Assembly (NCBI GenBank): GCA_963768025.1
Contig: CAVYGM010000005.1
Coordinates: 62,001-126,000 of the forward strand
Reading direction: 5' to 3'
DNA from: CAVYGM01 sp963768025
Lineage (GTDB): Bacteria > Bacteroidota > Bacteroidia > Cytophagales > Spirosomataceae
DNA length: 64,000 nucleotides
Shown here piece after piece: positions 36,741 to 44,906 of this stretch; positions within the stretch are counted from its first letter, which is position 1; every line of letters begins with the position of its first letter. The translations under genes and the position numbers were made by a program. Below the pieces are notes generated by a model. That model saw only the letters and a program-made list of their open reading frames with translations, had not been told where the DNA came from and searched no databases.

Positions 36741-37688
36741 TTAAACTTTTTGTAGCAGCTCCTCCGCCAGTTTCATATAATCCTCGGCAGCGTTGGAATG
36801 AGGAGCATACGTGAAAATATCCTGCTGGGCAATTTGGGATTCTTTAACGGTTACATTATTTCGGATTTCAGTTTCGAAAATTCTAAAATCACCCAAGGTC
36901 TGCTTTATATACTCGATCATATCCCGATGTACCTTCAGACGTTTGTCCACCATCGTCAGTAATATTCCTTCAACTTTGAGGCTGTAATTAATGCGATCCC
37001 GGACCTGAAAAATTCGATCGAACAAGTTGGATACTCCCTTCATAGCTGAGGCTTCTGGTTGTAGCGTAATAAGGCAAGAGTCCGATGCCACCAGGGCAGA
37101 ATTTGTGAAGATATTCAAGGCAGGCGGACAGTCGATGAGGATGTAGTCATACCGGCTTTGCAAGGGAATCAAGGCATTCCTAAGCTGATTCACCCCTCCT
37201 ACCGCCTGAACGAGCTCCAAGTCGGCGTAGGCGAGTTCCAGATCACTGGGGGCAAGGTCGTATCGCTCACCCAGGGAATAGGTAAAGAGGGGGGTATTTT
37301 TCAAGAGCGTTTGGACTACCTGCGCTTCGGGCTCGTCTATACCTAAGGATTGGGACAAGTTACCCTGAGAGTCCATGTCCACCATCAGCACCCGTTTGTT
37401 TTTTATGGCAAGTGCTTTTCCAAGATTGATCGTAGTGGTGGTTTTTCCTACCCCTCCTTTGTGGTTAATTACGGCTACAATTTTGGCTTTTTTACCATTA
37501 TTCGCCGGGAGCCCGTATTTCCCAAGTACAGGAGCCAAGGCGGCCAGATGCTTGTCGTTCAAAATACGATGTCCAGCCATCGCCTTCGACAGGGTGGAAG
37601 AGGGTAATCCGGCCTCTTTTTCGAGAATAGAGAGGGATAAGGCAGGGTTTTGGTTCAAAAAACCCAAAACTTCGTCGTTTGTCAGCAT
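36741..37688 (-). CDS. parA: ParA partition ATPase with N-terminal HTH (type Ia)
   Basis: A 315-residue Walker-type partition ATPase. Residues about 1-60 form a helix-turn-helix (ALSLSILEKEAGLPSSTLSK), the feature of type Ia ParA proteins that also repress their own operon. The ATPase follows: deviant Walker A HKGGVGKTTT (76-85, signature Lys77 and Lys82), MVDMDSQGNLSQSLG, Walker B-like YILIDCPPAL, and ending NAAEDYMKLAEELLQKV. ATP-dependent DNA binding by ParA moves ParB-bound plasmid copies. It is the first gene of a parA-parB operon. A strong palindrome lies 12 bp upstream of the start. Confidence 0.92.
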   Translation of the reverse strand: MLTNDEVLGFLNQNPALSLSILEKEAGLPSSTLSKAMAGHRILNDKHLAALAPVLGKYGLPANNGKKAKIVAVINHKGGVGKTTTTINLGKALAIKNKRVLMVDMDSQGNLSQSLGIDEPEAQVVQTLLKNTPLFTYSLGERYDLAPSDLELAYADLELVQAVGGVNQLRNALIPLQSRYDYILIDCPPALNIFTNSALVASDSCLITLQPEASAMKGVSNLFDRIFQVRDRINYSLKVEGILLTMVDKRLKVHRDMIEYIKQTLGDFRIFETEIRNNVTVKESQIAQQDIFTYAPHSNAAEDYMKLAEELLQKV

Positions 37689-37699
37689 AAAGAACCCGG

Positions 37700-37721
37700 T
37701 TTGTCTAAATATTTAGACAAA
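37700..37721. promoter_or_regulatory. 22-bp palindrome upstream of parA (autoregulatory operator)
   Basis: A gapless perfect palindrome with arms TTTGTCTAAAT and its complement. Its 3' edge is 12 bp from the parA start codon. Half-sites TTTTGTC/GACAAAA recur at 37740-37763, giving a second, looser copy. Type Ia ParA proteins bind such repeats through their HTH to repress parAB. Confidence 0.7.
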
Positions 37722-37739
37722 AAAGAAAATAATTATTGA

Positions 37740-37763
37740 TTTTGTCAACAAAAATAGACAAAA
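37740..37763. promoter_or_regulatory. Second operator-like inverted repeat upstream of parA
   Basis: TTTTGTC (37740-37746) and GACAAAA (37757-37763) repeat the half-sites of the main palindrome, with a 10-bp spacer. It probably widens the autoregulatory region. Confidence 0.45.
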
Positions 37764-37859
37764 TGATAAAAATTAATATTCAAAAGCCGGAGGTCTGTTA
37801 GAAAATATAGGTGCTTACCTAGCCAGGCCAAAGTGTGAAGGTAAGCGGCTTTTAGGCAC

Positions 37860-40721
37860 TCACTTGAAACTCAATAAATACCCCGCCAAATCGGCCAATG
37901 CCTGTTCGTCCAAGCCCATGGAACTAGGCTCGGGCATCAGGGAATTGCCCATTTTAACCCGACTTTTTATTTGATCCGCCTTGATGGAATGCCGTTGTCC
38001 GGCGGCATCTTTAATCACCACCGTTGGGCCATCGCTCAACAAAAAGCCGAAAAATGTCTCGTCCTTTTTGGTAGTGATTGTGTAGGCTTCGTATCCAAAC
38101 ACAATACTCGCCGACGGATTGACTATGGCATCGAGCAGGGTCATTTTGTCAAATTTTTGGTGGATCATCGTCAGGTCCGGCCCAATATCGGCTCCGGCTT
38201 CCCCGTGGCGGTGGCAGGTGCCACAGTAGGTCATAAAGGTAGTTTTTCCCTTGGTGGCATCCGCTGCCATCCGAGCGGCAAAATCCACTTTCAGGGCTTT
38301 GCCATTCCTGGGAAAGAACTGACTGGCTAGCACCCGGACATTTTGATCTGGATTTTTGAAAAGTACCTCGCTGACGGCTTCGGTCAAGCTGGCTGTAAGT
38401 TGCCCTTGGGTCTTCATATCGATCAACATATTCCCGCCGCTGGCATCCAAAGCCATCTGCTGGGCTGCTTCTGCCCGTTGCGCTTCGGATATAGTTTTGT
38501 TCCCTACTATTTTCTTTAATTCCAACATCTTTTTGTGGGTAGGAGTGAGGGCCTGGGTCACGGCTACCTCCCAATCCATCATGTCGATCCAATCGTTGGT
38601 TTTTCGGAAATTTACCCACCAGAAAGCCATGGAGGAAACATCACCCAACGGCGATTTGGTTAGGCTGACCATTGCCTCGGCCGCTTTTGGGGTATTGATA
38701 GAGGCAATAGCGGTCAAGGCCTTCCGGCGTTCCGCTTCCGGCACCTTGGACGAACCGGATCGTAGCGTTAGATCACCAACGATGGAACCGGGATGCAACC
38801 GCCAGGCCAGGTTGGCGCGTTGGCCAGACCATTGCGTAGGATCGCCGGGGTACCTTGCTTTTACCAGTTCATACACCGGCTCTTCCTTCCCCGTGGCGGC
38901 GGTACCGATGGCTTCCAACACCCACGGATCTTTTCCGTCATAGCTGTTAATCAGGCTGGTAATACTTTCTTTGGCGGCGGCGAACGGAAGATCCCGGAGA
39001 GAAATACCCACTTCACGGCGCACAGCTGGGTCCGGATCTTTGGCCATTTTAGGGGTAAAGTCTACGTGTTGATTCACTGCGCGCAAGGCCCGAAAAGCGG
39101 TTAACCGGTCGGAGGGGGTAGGGGAGTCCAGGAGGCGTACTACCTCGGTTTTTCCTTTTTCACCAAGTTGGGCCATCAGCCAAATGGCCCGGGCCCGGTG
39201 GAATGGGTTTTCGGCGGCTAGTACTTTTTTTACTTCCTCGAAAACTGAGTCGCCCTTTTTTTTCAACCCTTCAAAGCCGAGCGCACGGACATTAACCGCC
39301 GGATTTTTTAAGGCGTTGATCAGCCCGGTGGTGGTAGTCAGATCGAGTGGGGGAGTGGTCAGCTTTTTGCCTTTGGGGGTAATGCGGTAAATACGGCCAT
39401 AGCCTTTTTTGTCCTGCATCGCGTGACCACCCACGATTGGATCGTACCAATCGGCGACGTACCAGGCCCCGTCCGGGCCTACGGCAATATCAGCCGGCCG
39501 GAACCATTTTCGAGTATCGGTGTCGGTCTCAAACCACTCGTATCGTTCCGAGGCCTGTGGGAACGAGCTGATCAAATCCTGGCGATCGAGGGTGAAACCC
39601 GCCCCCATTGTTTTCGGTTGATAGGCAAAGATAACATTCCGCCCTGCTTCGCAGCTAAGTAGGGTACCTCTGTACTTTGCTCCCATGGCGTCCCCTTCGT
39701 AAAAAGCAATCCCCGTGGGGGAACCCGCTCCGGTATTATCCCCGGCGGGCATGACGCCCGGATCGTCCTGATGCCAATGGGCCTCAAACATAGATTGACC
39801 CGGTCGGCGGTCGGCCTGCCAGAAGCGGGTACCGTCCGCCGCAAAGTAGCCCGCGTTGCCGTTTTCGGGCAAATAGGACACCCGGCAGGTGATGACCTGA
39901 TCGTCGTTATCATTCTGCCACATATTACCGTAGCTATCCAGACAAACTTCGTAGCTATTTCGGAAATTATGCCCCATCACTTTCAGGCCGGTACCGTCGG
40001 GATTGATGCGCAAAGCAAGGCCACCTACCCACACAAAACCATCGTCGGATTTCCGATTGCCACTGTTCTTATCGTTGTAGGGTGTGCCTCCCGTGTACAG
40101 GCTCCCGCTTCGCAACGTCCAACCGGCTTTATCGGTCACCGTATGGGGGCCCGCGTTACCCGTATTGAAGTACCAGCGGCCATCCGGGCCAGTGACCAGG
40201 GAATGCAACGAATGATCGTGATCATACCCTCCGAATCCGGTCAGGAATACCTCCCGCTTGTCGGGCTTGTCGTCCCCGTCTTCGTCCGTATAAATGAGCA
40301 AATTAGGCGCACAGGATACGATTACCTTATTGCCGATCACGGCAATGCCCAGTGGGGCCGTCAGGAGGCTATCCTCCACAAATACTTTGGACGATTCGGC
40401 CTTCCCGTCGCCGTCCTTATCTTCCAGAATCATCACCCGATCCCCTTTTTTAGCGTGGGTAATGCGATCCTCCGGTTTGGTTTTAAAATCCCGGTAGTTT
40501 ACCGCCTCCGTTATCCACACGCGTCCTTTGGCGTCAATATCCATGTTGGTAGGGTTGTAAAATAGCGGAGCTTCGGCCCACAGGGTGGCTTCCAGGTCAT
40601 CCGGTACGTATAGTTTTGAGTTCTCCTCCACCGGATCATACAGCCGGACGGCGGTAAGACCGAGCAGCAGCGCGAGACCAAATGAAAATACAGACAGACG
40701 CTTGGAAAGTGAAAATTTCAT
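37860..40721 (-). CDS. PVC-type heme-binding dehydrogenase-like protein with HEAT repeats
   Basis: A 953-residue secreted protein. The signal/anchor is at about residues 10-26 (VFSFGLALLLGLTAV). A beta-propeller of the membrane-bound dehydrogenase/glucose-sorbosone type spans about 35-440 (MDIDAKGRVWITEAVNYRDF, VTGPDGRWYFNTGNAGPHTV, IAVGPDGAWYVADWYDP). HEAT-like repeats cover about 455-790 (ALKNPAVNVRALGFEGLKKK). The C-terminal cytochrome c domain has CGTCH (about residue 830) and IGPDLTMIHQK. Homologues are frequent in Planctomycetes and Bacteroidota and are thought to oxidise sugars outside the cell. Substrate unknown. It is followed (in transcription it is preceded, 41 bp) by a TIM-barrel isomerase-like gene. 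Confidence 0.88.
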   Translation of the reverse strand: MKFSLSKRLSVFSFGLALLLGLTAVRLYDPVEENSKLYVPDDLEATLWAEAPLFYNPTNMDIDAKGRVWITEAVNYRDFKTKPEDRITHAKKGDRVMILEDKDGDGKAESSKVFVEDSLLTAPLGIAVIGNKVIVSCAPNLLIYTDEDGDDKPDKREVFLTGFGGYDHDHSLHSLVTGPDGRWYFNTGNAGPHTVTDKAGWTLRSGSLYTGGTPYNDKNSGNRKSDDGFVWVGGLALRINPDGTGLKVMGHNFRNSYEVCLDSYGNMWQNDNDDQVITCRVSYLPENGNAGYFAADGTRFWQADRRPGQSMFEAHWHQDDPGVMPAGDNTGAGSPTGIAFYEGDAMGAKYRGTLLSCEAGRNVIFAYQPKTMGAGFTLDRQDLISSFPQASERYEWFETDTDTRKWFRPADIAVGPDGAWYVADWYDPIVGGHAMQDKKGYGRIYRITPKGKKLTTPPLDLTTTTGLINALKNPAVNVRALGFEGLKKKGDSVFEEVKKVLAAENPFHRARAIWLMAQLGEKGKTEVVRLLDSPTPSDRLTAFRALRAVNQHVDFTPKMAKDPDPAVRREVGISLRDLPFAAAKESITSLINSYDGKDPWVLEAIGTAATGKEEPVYELVKARYPGDPTQWSGQRANLAWRLHPGSIVGDLTLRSGSSKVPEAERRKALTAIASINTPKAAEAMVSLTKSPLGDVSSMAFWWVNFRKTNDWIDMMDWEVAVTQALTPTHKKMLELKKIVGNKTISEAQRAEAAQQMALDASGGNMLIDMKTQGQLTASLTEAVSEVLFKNPDQNVRVLASQFFPRNGKALKVDFAARMAADATKGKTTFMTYCGTCHRHGEAGADIGPDLTMIHQKFDKMTLLDAIVNPSASIVFGYEAYTITTKKDETFFGFLLSDGPTVVIKDAAGQRHSIKADQIKSRVKMGNSLMPEPSSMGLDEQALADLAGYLLSFK

Positions 40722-40761
40722 GGCCGGGTGTTTTTTGAAAAATTAGGAAGATTTCTGAGGT

Positions 40762-41619
40762 TCAATAAAATTTAAACAGGCTTTCCAGGTACCTCCGGTT
40801 GGATTGGTAGCAGTCCACAATATCCACGCCCTTGGGGCTAGCCCATTCTATTTGCATCCAGCCTTTGTAGCCGGTTTTCTCCACCATTTTGGCAATTTTG
40901 GGCCAGTCCAGGGTACCTTCTCCCAGGCGCTGCCCGTTTTCTTTCATGTGCAGTTCGCAGAGCATATCCTTACCCAGCATCGGGATTTCAGCGTAGATAT
41001 CATGCCCGGCATCGGCCGAGTTTCGGAAATCGTAGTATACCTTCACGGCTTTCGAACCCACAGCCTGAATGATGTCCAGGTGCTCCCGAGCGCTTAGGTA
41101 CGATTCAATGCCCAAGGTAATCCCCTTTTTCTCGGCGTGGGGGGCCACTATTTTGAGGCGTTCAATGACGCTTTTCTTGCCGGCCTCGTCGTTCCTCAGA
41201 TCCCCTTTGGTAAAAAATGCCAGCAGGATCACTTTTACCCCCAAAGCCTTTGCGGCGTCCACGCTGTTCCACACCCATTCTTCGGTTTTGGCTTCCGATT
41301 TGTAAGGCACGCGGTTGAGCTCACCAATGGCCAGGCTCGAAATCTCAACGCCTGAGCTCAGGGAAGCCTTTTGGATGGCCTGTAATGTTTGTGGATTGGA
41401 AAGGCCTTGTTCGTCCTCGCTGGTGTTGTAGCTAACCTGTATACCCTGTAAGCCAATTTTCCTGGCCACCTCAAATGTTTCCGGGTTCATTCGCTTGCCG
41501 ATGGACCAGTCGCAGGCGCCGAGCCGGTAACGAGGCTTGGCATTCGCCAGTACATCCAGGGTGAGTCCGGTACCCAGAAGTACGGCGGTATTTTTTAGGG
41601 CCTCCCGTCGGTTGATCAT
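40762..41619 (-). CDS. Sugar phosphate isomerase/epimerase-like TIM barrel with export signal
   Basis: A 285-residue protein of the AP-endonuclease-2/xylose-isomerase-like TIM-barrel family. It starts with a Tat-like signal (MINRREALKNTAVLLGTGLT). Barrel strands and metal-site blocks are GLQGIQVSYNTSEDE, VKVILLAFFTKGDLRN, KGITLGIESYLSAREHLDII, VYYDFRNSADAGHD, LCELHMKENG and GWMQIEWASPKGVDIV; Glu, Asp, His and Glu ligands are visible. It probably acts on a sugar in the periplasm. It lies 41 bp upstream (transcription order) of the heme-binding dehydrogenase-like gene, so both may serve one sugar-oxidation pathway. Confidence 0.85.
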   Translation of the reverse strand: MINRREALKNTAVLLGTGLTLDVLANAKPRYRLGACDWSIGKRMNPETFEVARKIGLQGIQVSYNTSEDEQGLSNPQTLQAIQKASLSSGVEISSLAIGELNRVPYKSEAKTEEWVWNSVDAAKALGVKVILLAFFTKGDLRNDEAGKKSVIERLKIVAPHAEKKGITLGIESYLSAREHLDIIQAVGSKAVKVYYDFRNSADAGHDIYAEIPMLGKDMLCELHMKENGQRLGEGTLDWPKIAKMVEKTGYKGWMQIEWASPKGVDIVDCYQSNRRYLESLFKFY

Positions 41620-41831
41620 GAATCTGCTTCTGAAAAATGGGTGAAAGAATATCTCTGGTAAAAGGAAGGCGAGTTCCGAATCTAACTCATCAGGATGGGG
41701 TGCAGCATATTCTTATTCTGCATACTGGGGAATACGATTTATAAAGACCTGTTTTTCAACAAATTATAATTATTTTGCTCGTACCAAATCGAGAGAAAAT
41801 AGAGTAATTCAAATTATAAATTCTGCCCTTT

Positions 41832-41862
41832 GACCATAAGGGACAAATTGTCCCTTATGGTC
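41832..41862. promoter_or_regulatory. Candidate second parS site
   Basis: A perfect 31-bp palindrome with 15-nt arms (GACCATAAGGGACAA and its complement) and a single central A. It shares arms and core with the palindrome inside parB (36236-36264). It lies at the 3' edge of the AAA ATPase pseudogene, outside any intact gene. Confidence 0.65.
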
Positions 41863-41866
41863 GTTT

Positions 41867-42909
41867 TTAATACAAAAATCCAAAAAGCCATAGGGGTAGC
41901 GTGGGTTCCGACCCCTATTCCAGATCATCCTTTACGACATACGCTTCGGGCAAGCCCACCATTTGTCTCTGGTTTTTTCCCTTGCCGCCCACCTCAAATG
42001 TGTAGCGCCCGTCAACCACAAAATCGACCCTTTTTCTTTGTCGTACCGTATGGTTTTACCCAACTTGATTGAGGAAAAAGGTTTCCTTCAAATTGCCTTT
42101 TTCTGGTTTATCGAGGAATAGGAGGTGGGCAATGTTGGTATTGTTGAGGTATATTTTCTCCGGTTTTTGTCAGGTAGCTACACTGATACCCTCCGGATAC
42201 AGCAACTGAATAAAAAGAGCCTGTTCCAGAAAATTGTTGACGCTGTTGCGGTGAATCTGACTTTTTTCGGCCAGGCTACTCAGATTTGGTTTGTACGGTA
42301 CATTCTCAGCGAGGATGTACAGCAGTTGCAACATTTCTTGGGCGTTCCGGATGTCAAAATCCTGTAATTCGGCCATAGCGTACTCCACGATGAGGCGGAT
42401 GAGTTGCTGAACCCGCTGTGGGTAGCCTGCCGGTTCTTCCCGGTAAAATGGATGGTATCCCTCCGTAAGGTACCTTTCGAAATGCTGAAGCGGTCGAAAA
42501 TTCTGCGGGAACCGTTGCCGCCATTCCCAATTTTGTGACAGGATGTTCGTCAGACTAATGGGTTCTACATCCAGAATTCCTTCCAGCTTCAGGTACTCGC
42601 GGTACGACAGCCCGTTCAATTCGTACATCAACACCCGTCGGCTCAAATCCGCTTCTTGCCTTGTTATATCAATAATGGAAGAACCCGTAAAGCACAAGCC
42701 TAGGTCAGGATAGAAGTCATACAGATTTTTGAGATGCTGCGCCCAGTTTGGATACTTATGCACTTCCTCGAGGAATAGGAATTTATTCCCTTAATGCCCA
42801 TTAATCGGTTGTTCCAATTGATCCTTCCGTACAAGCTGCGCTTGAATGCTTCGTTGGTCCGTTCCGTGTGTAATTCTGATTTTTCGAGTAAAGTTTCCAT
42901 ACTATGCAT
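41867..42909 (-). pseudogene. AAA/DUF4143-type ATPase, internal deletion and frameshifts
   Basis: The N-terminus (METLLEKSELHTERTNEAFK, LYGRINWNNRLMGIKG) stops just before the expected Walker A motif. It is joined near 42780 to NKFLFLEEVHKYPNWAQHLK, the Walker B/sensor region, so roughly 50 residues including the P-loop are deleted. The body (YDFYPDLGLCFTGSSIIDIT to LLYPEG) is intact in frame. After the stop at 42170 the C-terminal DUF4143 part (EKIYLNNTNIAHLLFLDKPE, WLFGFLY) continues in other frames to 41867. Such ATPases are common in Bacteroidota, function unknown. It cannot bind ATP as it stands and is clearly dead. Confidence 0.8.
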
Positions 42910-43137
42910 AACAGGATATGTGCATAAGTTTGGTTAAAATGCACATTCCCTTGTGCAAATGGAAGCGTATCATGAAAAATTATCATTACACTATTTACGA
43001 GGGCCCTTTAAAGGTCGGAAAAAGACATCCTGCCTTTACGAAGAAGATGAGATTGTACTCAATTCAATTGTTACTATTTGGTAAAAATGAAGTTCTGTAA
43101 GGATTGCACTGTAAAAATATAAAATTGAAAAATATTT

Positions 43138-43158
43138 ATTGTCTATTAATTAGACAAT
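43138..43158. promoter_or_regulatory. Inverted repeat with parA-operator half-sites
   Basis: ATTGTCTA and TAGACAAT arms with a 5-bp spacer. The TTGTCTA/TAGACAA half-sites equal those of the parA operator (6-bp spacer). It lies just upstream of a TATCTTTG (TAnnTTTG) box at 43175-43182, so it could control the 43374 gene. The rest of 42910-43373 shows no gene. Confidence 0.45.
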
Positions 43159-43174
43159 ATGGTATTCTTTTATT

Positions 43175-43182
43175 TATCTTTG
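43175..43182 (+). promoter_or_regulatory. TAnnTTTG promoter box upstream of the small secreted protein gene
   Basis: TATCTTTG fits the Bacteroidota -7 element. It leaves a leader of about 185 nt before the ATG at 43374. The -33 element would fall in the inverted repeat at 43138-43158. Confidence 0.4.
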
Positions 43183-43373
43183 TAGCGTCAGATTTTGAAA
43201 CCCTAACCTGAAATAACCTCGTACACACAATCTACCATTGGTACCTAAGGCCCTTACCTGGCAGGTCTATATTTTGGAAGGTTATTGGCAGTTCACAATT
43301 TAGATTTCCTTTGTTTCCTTTCTTTCGTCTTCATACTCAATTCAATAACTATCAATTCAAAACAAGTTACACA

Positions 43374-43751
43374 ATGAAAAAAGTAAGCGTACTCCTCCTT
43401 ATGTTCGTACTCGGGGTAGTCTTCAAAGGCTACTCACAAACAACTCCATCGGCAGATTACTTTGCCGGGAAATGGGAAATTATCGTAACCGGTACTCCAA
43501 ACGGGGATGCCAAATTCGCTACCGAGCTAATCCGCAAGGACGGCAAACTCACGGGCGAGCTGTCCACTCCGGCTGACCCCACCCAACCCCGAATTCCCAT
43601 TACGTCCATCGAAGAAAGCGCGGATAAAGTGGTAATCTATTTTTCTACCCAGGGCTATGACATCAACCTGAGCTTGGCGAAAGTGGATGGCGATACACTG
43701 AAAGGCAGCATGATGGATATGTTTGATGCATCGGGCAAAAGGGTAAATTAA
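43374..43751 (+). CDS. Small secreted lipocalin-like protein
   Basis: A 125-residue protein from ATG 43374, where a signal peptide begins (MKKVSVLLLMFVLGVVFKGY, cleaved after SQT). The mature domain (YFAGKWEIIVTGTPNGDAKF, LIRKDGKLTGELSTP, VVIYFSTQGYDINLSLAKVD, GDTLKGSMMDMF) looks like the all-beta domain found in many secreted Bacteroidota proteins that bind small molecules. No precise function. It is monocistronic: a strong terminator follows at 43802. Confidence 0.72.
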   Translation: MKKVSVLLLMFVLGVVFKGYSQTTPSADYFAGKWEIIVTGTPNGDAKFATELIRKDGKLTGELSTPADPTQPRIPITSIEESADKVVIYFSTQGYDINLSLAKVDGDTLKGSMMDMFDASGKRVN

Positions 43752-43801
43752 CGACCATCCGTATAACCGTAGGCAGTCGAGTTGTGCAATACGGAGAGCA
43801 T

Positions 43802-43850
43802 AAAAAAGTGGCAAGTTCCTGATTCGGAACTTGCCACTTTTTTATTTTGG
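43802..43850. terminator. Strong bidirectional rho-independent terminator
   Basis: A perfect 18-bp stem (arm AAAAAAGTGGCAAGTTCC) with a 6-nt loop is flanked by A-run and T-run. It can end both the 43374 gene (plus) and the oxidoreductase remnant (minus). Confidence 0.9.
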
Positions 43851-43867
43851 TGCAGCTGTTTCCGGGG

Positions 43868-44030
43868 TTAGCCAAGCAGGGTGGAGGAAAACGGCTGACT
43901 ATAAACCCGCTTCCCGGTTGCCTTATACAAGGCATTGGCCAACGCCCCAAACACCGGTGGGTAGGCCGGTTCGCCCATTATTGCCCGATCCGTAATTTTG
44001 GTAGGTAAATCAGTAATCGGTATACGCGAA
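43868..44030 (-). pseudogene. C-terminal fragment of a molybdopterin oxidoreductase large subunit
   Basis: Minus-strand frame reads ASRIPITDLPTKITDRAIMG, GEPAYPPVFGALANALYKAT, GKRVYSQPFSSTLLG, stop. This matches the end of xanthine dehydrogenase/isoquinoline-1-oxidoreductase beta subunits (GEPxxPPxxxALANALxxATGKRxxxxP). The rest of the gene, normally over 700 residues, is absent, being replaced by the promoter region of the 44094 gene. It is a deletion scar. Confidence 0.7.
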
Positions 44031-44093
44031 GCGTTGGTATATTATTTTTATATAGAATCAGCAGCAGAAAATCAAATTTGTTACCTTCACTGT

Positions 44094-44831
44094 ATGAAAA
44101 GCGCCTTATACATCTTTATATTAAGCTTCCTATCAATTACTTATACCCATGCCCAACTCTGGGCCGATGTAGAAACCGGAGCCGTGCTGGGTACCCCCTA
44201 CAACAAAATCAGCATTCCCAATGCAAGGGGTACCCGCTTCGATTTGGGAAAGGAATTCGCCATTAAACCCATTGCCTACTATCGCTTGCGTCTGGGCTAT
44301 ACCTTCAAGGATCGGCACACCATTACCGCCCTGTACGCGCCCTTGACGGCTACCTACGACGGGCAGTTTGACCGGAACGTGCGATTCAATGACGTGTTGT
44401 TTGGCGCCAATCAGCCCACCAAGGCCGAGTACCAGTTTAATTCTTACCGCCTCACCTACCGCTATGGACTCGTGCGCGGCGAACGTTTCCGGCTGGGGGT
44501 AGGTTTCACCGCAAAAATCCGTGATGCCGACATAAGGCTGATTTCCGGCGGGCAAGACACCCATTTCAGCAATGTAGGTTTTGTACCCCTGCTCAATCTG
44601 TTACTTGAATTCCGCCCCAGTGACCGTTGGCGGGTGTTGCTCGAAGCCGATGCCCTGGCGGGCGGACCGGGCCGCGCCGAGGATGTGTTTTTGGGGCTAG
44701 GCTATAAACTGACGCCCCGAATCGGCCTACGGGCCGGGTATCGGGTGGTGGAAGGTGGGGCCGACGTGGAGTCGGTGTACAATTTTACGTGGATCAACTA
44801 CGCGGCTGTGGGCGCTACGGTCATGTTTTGA
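44094..44831 (+). CDS. Outer-membrane beta-barrel protein
   Basis: A 245-residue protein from ATG 44094 (MKSALYIFILSFLSITYTHA, signal peptide). Mature sequence alternates polar and aromatic residues in strand pairs (YYRLRLGYTFKDRHTITALY, YQFNSYRLTYRYGLVRGERF, RLGVGFTAKIRDADIRLI, IGLRAGYRVVEGGADV), ending in a C-terminal Phe (VGATVMF), all typical of an eight- to twelve-stranded outer-membrane barrel. Specific function unknown. Confidence 0.75.
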   Translation: MKSALYIFILSFLSITYTHAQLWADVETGAVLGTPYNKISIPNARGTRFDLGKEFAIKPIAYYRLRLGYTFKDRHTITALYAPLTATYDGQFDRNVRFNDVLFGANQPTKAEYQFNSYRLTYRYGLVRGERFRLGVGFTAKIRDADIRLISGGQDTHFSNVGFVPLLNLLLEFRPSDRWRVLLEADALAGGPGRAEDVFLGLGYKLTPRIGLRAGYRVVEGGADVESVYNFTWINYAAVGATVMF

Positions 44832-44906
44832 AAAGCTTGAACGATCCAGGATTAGGGAGACTGAATGCTATTTGTGAAAACGTAAAAATCAGGGTACCCT
44901 AAAAGC

